A stretch of 10,147 nucleotides of DNA from an uncultured Collinsella sp. (lineage in GTDB: Bacteria; Actinomycetota; Coriobacteriia; Coriobacteriales; Coriobacteriaceae): positions 1-10,147 of the forward strand of contig USHF01000043.1 in NCBI GenBank assembly GCA_900554465.1, given 5' to 3'. The notes under the pieces are model-generated. The model ran no database searches, was not told the DNA's origin, and was given only the letters and a program-made list of their open reading frames with translations. The translations under genes and the position numbers were made by a program. This document shows, one piece after another, positions 6,637-10,147 of this stretch. Within the stretch, counting starts at the first letter, position 1; every line of letters begins with the position of its first letter.

Positions 6637-6650
6637 ACCCCCATCGGGGT
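6637..6650 (-). promoter_or_regulatory. Small hairpin in the operon leader enclosing an alternative ATG
   Basis: On the minus strand, ACCCC (6650-6646) pairs with GGGGT (6641-6637), and the 4-base loop contains most of an ATG at 6644-6642. A purine-rich GGAGGGAAGGGGG lies just upstream. It may be part of the riboswitch expression platform or an alternative translation start for the large surface protein. The remaining leader, about 6564-6735, contains GC-rich inverted repeats but no U-tract terminator, which favours control at translation. Confidence 0.3.
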
Positions 6651-6739
6651 CCCCCTTCCCTCCAGAGCCCAACGCGTACCGGCGGCATGCGCCGCGGCCG
6701 CGTACAAGATGGGAGGCGATCCGACTTAACCTTACCGAC

Positions 6740-6883
6740 CCGGGCGCGCCGTCCGATCTGCGACGCGACTATCCCGGGCCAAGAGGAATTACGGTTACTG
6801 GTACAGCCGGGGACTTGCACCCCGATTCTCCCAAACGCGCAGGAAAACCACGCATTCGTGCGTCTCCGCACCACCATCTAGGC
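6740..6883 (-). ncRNA. Cobalamin riboswitch
   Basis: The minus-strand RNA carries the conserved cobalamin riboswitch core between about 6834 and 6788. It reads GGGAGAAT, then the hairpin CGGGG-TGCAAGT-CCCCG, then GCTGTACCAGTAACCGTAA. This matches the family pattern GGGAA, a P5 hairpin with a GGTGCAAGTCC-like loop, and GCUGU-CC-GCAACUGUAA. Upstream, GGTGGTGCGGAGACGCAC with a GCGTGGTTTTCCTGCGC segment fits the P2-P3 side. The 3' B12 box is poorly matched to the usual form (only AGTC at 6770-6767 is obvious), so the 3' boundary is approximate and a variant class is possible. It would sense an adenosyl- or methyl-corrinoid and repress the downstream DUF4430 operon when cobalamin is plentiful. No intrinsic terminator is visible before the start codon. 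Confidence 0.85.
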
Positions 6884-6888
6884 CATCG

Positions 6889-6917
6889 ATTATTACTGTC
6901 AGTATGGTATCACGCAA
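6889..6917 (-). promoter_or_regulatory. Probable promoter of the riboswitch-DUF4430 operon
   Basis: On the minus strand a -35-like TTGCGT (6917-6912) is followed after exactly 17 bases by AATAAT (6894-6889, within TAATAAT). That predicts transcription starting near 6882, right at the first bases of the riboswitch. The -35 box overlaps the T-run of the upstream terminator, so the two units are packed without spare sequence. Confidence 0.55.
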
Positions 6918-6943
6918 AAGGGCCCCGCACACAGGCGAAGCCC
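6916..6943 (-). terminator. Intrinsic terminator of the phasin-like/UbiB operon
   Basis: On the minus strand GGGCTTCGC (6943-6935) pairs with GCGGGGCCC (6928-6920). This gives nine base pairs, two of them G-U, with the loop CTGTGT and a following TTTT (6919-6916). It lies 88 bases beyond the UbiB stop codon. A weaker candidate closer to the gene (GGATC/GATCC with TTTT, 6996-7020) has only a 5-bp stem. Confidence 0.75.
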
Positions 6944-7030
6944 AAGGTAAAAGCTATGGTTTGCGATAGAAAAGGGTGAGGATGGAATGCCGAGCAAAAG
7001 GATCCGTCTTCCTCTGATCCCGCGAAATCG

Positions 7031-8794
7031 TTACCGCTTGCCGCCGTGGCTGTTGCGCCAGATCTCGCGGCCCAGCATCAGCGCCAGCACCAGCGCGCTC
7101 ACGTAGCCCATAAAGCCAATCACCGGGATACCAAACACAACCGGCTCGATGCGCGCGTAGTACACCACCGACGAACCGATAAACAGACCGGCGATCACAA
7201 TTGCCATCGACATGCGGTCGATGATTCCACCCAGCTGCCGCAGCGCCTTATCGCTGCTCATGATCTGCGTGTTCACCTTAAGCTGGCCGCGCGTGAGCAT
7301 ACGCGACGCCAAGCCCAGATACTCGGCCGCCTCGAGCGAGCCTTTTGCCGCGCGATAGCTGCTCGCCGCAAAGTCGCGCCCCATTTCGCGGACGCGCACA
7401 TAGGCGCTCTTCTCGTTTTTGATGTGCGCTTGGATGATCTGGATCATGTTGACGTTGGGCATGTACTCGGTCAGCAGACCCTCGAGCGTCACCATGCCGC
7501 GGGCGAACATCGTCACCACGCTCGGCAGCTCAACGTCGTTTTTGCGCGCCAGGTTTAGCAACGAGGTCAAAAACTCGCCGATATCCAGGTCCTTAAGATC
7601 GAGTCCTGCAAAGTCGGCTACGATAAAGTCCAAATCGGACAAAAAGGCCGAATGATCGAGCTCGGCCGAATCACCGCGCGTCACGGCAAAACGCATGAGC
7701 GAATCCTTGAGCTTGGGCACATCGCCCTCGGCCACGGCAAAGATCATATCCTTGACGATACCGCGGTCGTGGCTCGACATGCGCCCGACCATGCCCAGGT
7801 CAATAAAGTAGACAATGCCGTCCTTGAGGATGATGTTTCCCGCATGCGGGTCGGCATGGAAAAAGCCGTCATCGAGCACCTGCGTCGAGTAGTCCTCGAC
7901 GATTGCGGCACCGATCTTTTCCAAGTCATAACCCTCGGCCACCAAGCGTTCAGGATCGGCGATCGAAATGCCGTCGACGTAGTCCATAACCACCACGTGC
8001 TCGGTGCACAGGTCCAGATAGGATTTAGGGCACGTCACGCCATGAACGCTCTTATGGAACTCGTAAAAGTCATTGAGGTTTTTGGCCTCGGCCAAAAAGT
8101 TGGTCTCCTCGCGAAATGAGGTCCACAGCTCTTCGACCACACCGTGCAGGTCAACAAACTGATCGGTGTTGACGAACTTGGAAACGATGCGCACCACCGA
8201 GCGAATGATGTCGATGTCCTGCGCCATAACCTGTTGCGCGCCGGGGCGCTGCACCTTAACGGCCACGTCCTCGCCCGTCACCAGGCGGGCACGGTGTACC
8301 TGCGCGAGCGACGCGCTTCCGAGCGGGTTGGGGTCGATCGCGTCGAACATCTGCCCCAAGCGCTGGCCGTACTCCTCTTCCAGACAGCGGAGCACTACCT
8401 CATACGGCACCGGGTCTACGTCGGAGCGCAGGCGGCGCAGCTCGTCGCAAAACCGCTGCGGCAAAATCTCGGACCGGTTGGCCAGGATCTGCCCCATCTT
8501 GACGAACATGGGACCGAGCTCTTCGAGCAGACGACGCAGACGCACCGGCGTGAGGTTATCCCATACGCGGTACTTTTTGATCAGGCGAACGATCTGCCCA
8601 ATGCGCTCACGACGACCTGCCGGTGTGAGCTGATACTCCTCGTCCGGCGCCATCGCGTCGGGCTCCTCGGGGACCATATCGACAGCGCGTGGCTTCTTGC
8701 GAGCGCCCGAGACGGCGGCCTCAACCTCATCGACAACCGCCGTCTCGTCACCCAAGGGATCTAGATTGTTGTAATCAGTGGTGGAATCTGCCAT
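7031..8794 (-). CDS. UbiB/AarF (ABC1/ADCK) family atypical kinase-like membrane protein
   Basis: A 587-residue member of the ABC1/UbiB family, a usual length. Visible motifs: the KxGQ helix (FVKMGQ, K99-Q102), the Ala-rich loop GSASLAQVH (159-167) that replaces the kinase Gly-rich loop, VAVK with K180, the catalytic-type HADPHAGN (313-320), and FIDLG (D332) in place of DFG. Two C-terminal membrane helices (about 529-547 and 552-575) end in a basic tail. The first 55 or so residues are acidic and probably disordered. Family members support isoprenoid quinone biosynthesis through ATPase activity and lipid handling; in an anaerobe the likely link is menaquinone or another membrane lipid, but this is an inference. 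The ATG lies 8 bases after the stop of the phasin-like gene with only a weak ribosome-binding site, suggesting translational coupling. Confidence 0.92.
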   Translation of the reverse strand: MADSTTDYNNLDPLGDETAVVDEVEAAVSGARKKPRAVDMVPEEPDAMAPDEEYQLTPAGRRERIGQIVRLIKKYRVWDNLTPVRLRRLLEELGPMFVKMGQILANRSEILPQRFCDELRRLRSDVDPVPYEVVLRCLEEEYGQRLGQMFDAIDPNPLGSASLAQVHRARLVTGEDVAVKVQRPGAQQVMAQDIDIIRSVVRIVSKFVNTDQFVDLHGVVEELWTSFREETNFLAEAKNLNDFYEFHKSVHGVTCPKSYLDLCTEHVVVMDYVDGISIADPERLVAEGYDLEKIGAAIVEDYSTQVLDDGFFHADPHAGNIILKDGIVYFIDLGMVGRMSSHDRGIVKDMIFAVAEGDVPKLKDSLMRFAVTRGDSAELDHSAFLSDLDFIVADFAGLDLKDLDIGEFLTSLLNLARKNDVELPSVVTMFARGMVTLEGLLTEYMPNVNMIQIIQAHIKNEKSAYVRVREMGRDFAASSYRAAKGSLEAAEYLGLASRMLTRGQLKVNTQIMSSDKALRQLGGIIDRMSMAIVIAGLFIGSSVVYYARIEPVVFGIPVIGFMGYVSALVLALMLGREIWRNSHGGKR

Positions 8795-8802
8795 CTGCGC
8801 TG

Positions 8803-9219
8803 CTACTCGGCCTCTTCGGTGTCCTCTGCATCGTCGGGCTCAACGGACTCGACGGGCACCGAAGTCACGTTGTCCTCGACCGAGTCGACGATGTCGCGCA
8901 CATGGGCCAGGAAGGCCGTGCGCTCGGGGGCGGTCATAACGCGGACGCGGGCCAGGATGAGCTCGTCGAGCACGCGCTGCGCCGCAGTCTCGCCCTGCAT
9001 GCCCAGGCGCTCGGTCAGGTCGGAAATGGTGCCGCCGGCCTGCTCGAACATATCGGACACGCTGCGGGCGATATCGGGAGTGCCGGCGTCCTTGCGCACC
9101 TGCTCACCCTTGGTATTGAGGTCGTCAAGGACCTTCTTGCCGCCCTCAACGGCAACGGCAGCGGCGCCGAAGCCCACGTTGATGGCACCGTTAACAAGCT
9201 GATCGAATTTCATAACCAT
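8803..9219 (-). CDS. Phasin-like small helical protein, partner of UbiB
   Basis: A 138-residue protein with no signal peptide. It has a short Ala/Gly/Val-rich amphipathic segment (VNGAINVGFGAAAVAVEGGKKVLDDL, about 9-34), then predicted helices (about 52-115, including a TERLGMQGETAAQRVLDEL part), and ends in a very acidic tail (127-138). The layout resembles phasin-family/PhaF-like proteins, which associate with granules or lipid surfaces; similarity is judged by eye, so the function is tentative. I chose ATG 9219 because GGAG lies 6 bases upstream. TTG 9231 overlaps that site and is unlikely; ATG 9213 is an alternative. It is the first gene of a tight operon with the UbiB-like gene, pointing to a shared membrane or lipid role. 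The sequence does not show polyhydroxyalkanoate synthesis nearby. Confidence 0.75.
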   Translation of the reverse strand: MVMKFDQLVNGAINVGFGAAAVAVEGGKKVLDDLNTKGEQVRKDAGTPDIARSVSDMFEQAGGTISDLTERLGMQGETAAQRVLDELILARVRVMTAPERTAFLAHVRDIVDSVEDNVTSVPVESVEPDDAEDTEEAE

Positions 9220-9246
9220 GGTTGGCTCCAATCATGAACAACTGCA

Positions 9247-9301
9247 TTGGCGTTCTTGTACCCAAGATTGGGTGAACGACACAAAATCGTTTTATCGCCA
9301 A
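9247..9301. promoter_or_regulatory. Palindromic region upstream of the phasin-like/UbiB operon
   Basis: A 14-bp near-perfect palindrome ACCCAA-GA-TTGGGT lies at 9260-9273, flanked by GTTC (9252-9255) and GAAC (9274-9277). A wider inverted pair TTGGCG (9247-9252) and CGCCAA (9296-9301) surrounds it. The site sits 41-54 bases upstream of the phasin-like start codon, within the only promoter space for that operon. A possible -35 TTGTGT (9286-9281) and -10 TACAAG would overlap the palindrome. It could be an operator for a dimeric repressor, but I cannot name one. Confidence 0.4.
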
Positions 9302-9310
9302 GATAGAAAT

Positions 9311-9349
9311 CGAGCGGGGCGAAGCCTTTGACGGCGTTTGTCCCGCTCG
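9311..9349 (-). terminator. Stem-loop after the C69 dipeptidase gene, likely terminator
   Basis: An 8-bp stem pairs CGAGCGGG and CCCGCTCG (9311-9318 with 9342-9349). Inside the loop is a GCC/GGC pair. On the minus strand it is followed by GATTTCTATCTT, a weak U-rich tract. It begins about 18 bases after the dipeptidase stop codon, so it most likely ends that transcript. Confidence 0.6.
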
Positions 9350-9367
9350 TTCGCCGCAAGGCCGTCT

Positions 9368-10114
9368 TTACCTTACGTTGTCATTCATCGCGAAGGAGTT
9401 CTTCATGGCACAGCTCGTGGTGTAGAGCACCTTGCCCAACAGGGCATCGGTCTCCACGCGCACGAGCTCGGCAAAGGCCTCGTTGGCGCGGGCGAGCTCG
9501 GCGGGCGCCTCGGCCTCGGGCAGCGCGGCCACGGCGGCATCGACGTCGTGGATCTGCTTGTGGCCCATGCCGCCAACTTTCTCCTGATAATCCTCGACCG
9601 CGCGACCGCACTCATGGAAGCGAACATCGGCCAAGGCACCGATCAGGCGATTTGCCCAATAGAAATTCTCGGACGTCACGCGAGCCTGCGTGTCGGCATA
9701 GTACTCGGGCATGGTCTCGACATTGGCGTACAGCGGCACGAGCGCGTTAAACGAGTTGGAGCCAAACGCCATCCACTGCACGGCGCGATACGCCGGCTGC
9801 GCATAGGGGCGCAGCTGCAGCACGGCAAGCTGGCTGTTGCGGTTGATGCCGATGGGACGATAGGCGCCGCGCGTGGCGGGCGTGCCCTTGGTGCCGTAGG
9901 GGTCGTACTCAGTGCCGTCGTAGGTGGTGGCGAGCAGGTCCTTCACATCAGACGCCGACAGCTTCTTATCGGGCCGCATGGCCCAGGGGATGTCGAGGCT
10001 CTCGGGGCCGAAGGCGGGCGCCGGGCCGGCGAAGCGGGCATCGGAGGGCGTCAGGCGACGGCACAGGTACCACTTGCGCGGGGCGTTGTACAGCTGGTCG
10101 AGCCAGGTGTAGGT
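9368..10114 (-). CDS. C69-family dipeptidase, C-terminal part (5' truncated by contig end)
   Basis: The C-terminal 248 residues of a peptidase family C69 dipeptidase (PepD/PepDA type; N-terminal-nucleophile hydrolases that cleave dipeptides). Visible family features are WAMRPDKKLSASDVKDLLATTYDGTEYDP, the RPIGINRNSQLAVLQLRP strand, WMAFGSNSFNALVPLYAN, and the ENFYWANRLIGALAD segment. The catalytic N-terminal cysteine and signal region are upstream and missing, so secretion cannot be judged. An apparent ATG at 10129 encoding MYKRQ lies in adapter sequence and is not the start; the true gene continues past the contig end. The gene ends at TAA 9370-9368 and is followed by a stem-loop. It is transcribed in the same direction as the phasin-like operon but is probably a separate unit. 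Confidence 0.9.
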   Translation of the reverse strand, partial: TYTWLDQLYNAPRKWYLCRRLTPSDARFAGPAPAFGPESLDIPWAMRPDKKLSASDVKDLLATTYDGTEYDPYGTKGTPATRGAYRPIGINRNSQLAVLQLRPYAQPAYRAVQWMAFGSNSFNALVPLYANVETMPEYYADTQARVTSENFYWANRLIGALADVRFHECGRAVEDYQEKVGGMGHKQIHDVDAAVAALPEAEAPAELARANEAFAELVRVETDALLGKVLYTTSCAMKNSFAMNDNVR

Positions 10115-10147
10115 CTGTCTCTTATACACATCTCCGAGCCCACGAGA
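10115..10147. other. Nextera transposase adapter sequence left at the contig end
   Basis: Bases 10115-10133 are exactly the Tn5/Nextera 19-base mosaic end (CTGTCTCTTATACACATCT). Bases 10134-10147 (CCGAGCCCACGAGA) are the adjoining read-2 adapter. This is library-construction sequence, not genome. It ends at the window edge and creates a false start codon for the dipeptidase on the minus strand. Confidence 0.98.

Noticed and set aside
6564..6707. N-terminal extension of the large surface protein to 6707
   Set aside because: The first candidate start has no convincing ribosome-binding site and would give a 48-residue extension before the signal peptide. ATG 6563 follows AGGAG. ATG 6644 remains a possible alternative.
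6996..7020. GGATC/GATCC stem with TTTT after the UbiB gene
   Set aside because: A 5-bp stem with an 11-base loop is weak; the 9-bp stem at 6920-6943 is the better terminator.

Overview
This window looks like part of an assembled contig from a high-GC, anaerobic gut actinobacterium of the Coriobacteriia; Collinsella or a near relative is my best guess. That guess rests on codon use, the class III fructose-1,6-bisphosphatase, a C69-family dipeptidase, and large Ser/Gly/Lys-linked surface proteins. It is an inference from the sequence, not a database result. The last 33 bases (10115-10147) are not genomic: they are the Nextera mosaic end plus read-2 adapter, so the true contig end is 10114.

Left part (1-1830, plus strand): the 3' end of a class III fructose-1,6-bisphosphatase gene, then two tandem GtrA-family small membrane proteins that are clearly paralogous. 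RNA hairpins separate these genes. A very strong intrinsic terminator (about 1793-1830) closes the block and faces a second intrinsic terminator of opposite orientation (1866-1903).

Central part (1926-6917, minus strand): a two-gene operon that is the main point of interest. A promoter at about 6889-6917 leads straight into a cobalamin riboswitch (about 6740-6883). Next comes a 1259-residue secreted, C-terminally anchored protein. It carries four DUF4430 (transcobalamin C-terminal-like) modules, a PQQ-type beta-propeller, an InlB B-type repeat, a Gly-rich and SDKK-rich stalk and a sortase-like tail with a degenerate motif. A second, N-terminally membrane-anchored protein with one DUF4430 module follows, translationally coupled to the first. 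The riboswitch and the transcobalamin-like folds together suggest a cell-surface corrinoid capture system, with a large outer binder and a smaller membrane-proximal partner. No transporter gene lies in the window.

Right part (6916-10114, minus strand): a phasin-like small protein and a UbiB/AarF (ABC1) kinase-like membrane protein form a tight two-gene operon. It ends in a terminator that abuts the riboswitch promoter. Upstream of it is the 3' part of a C69 dipeptidase gene, cut off by the contig end.
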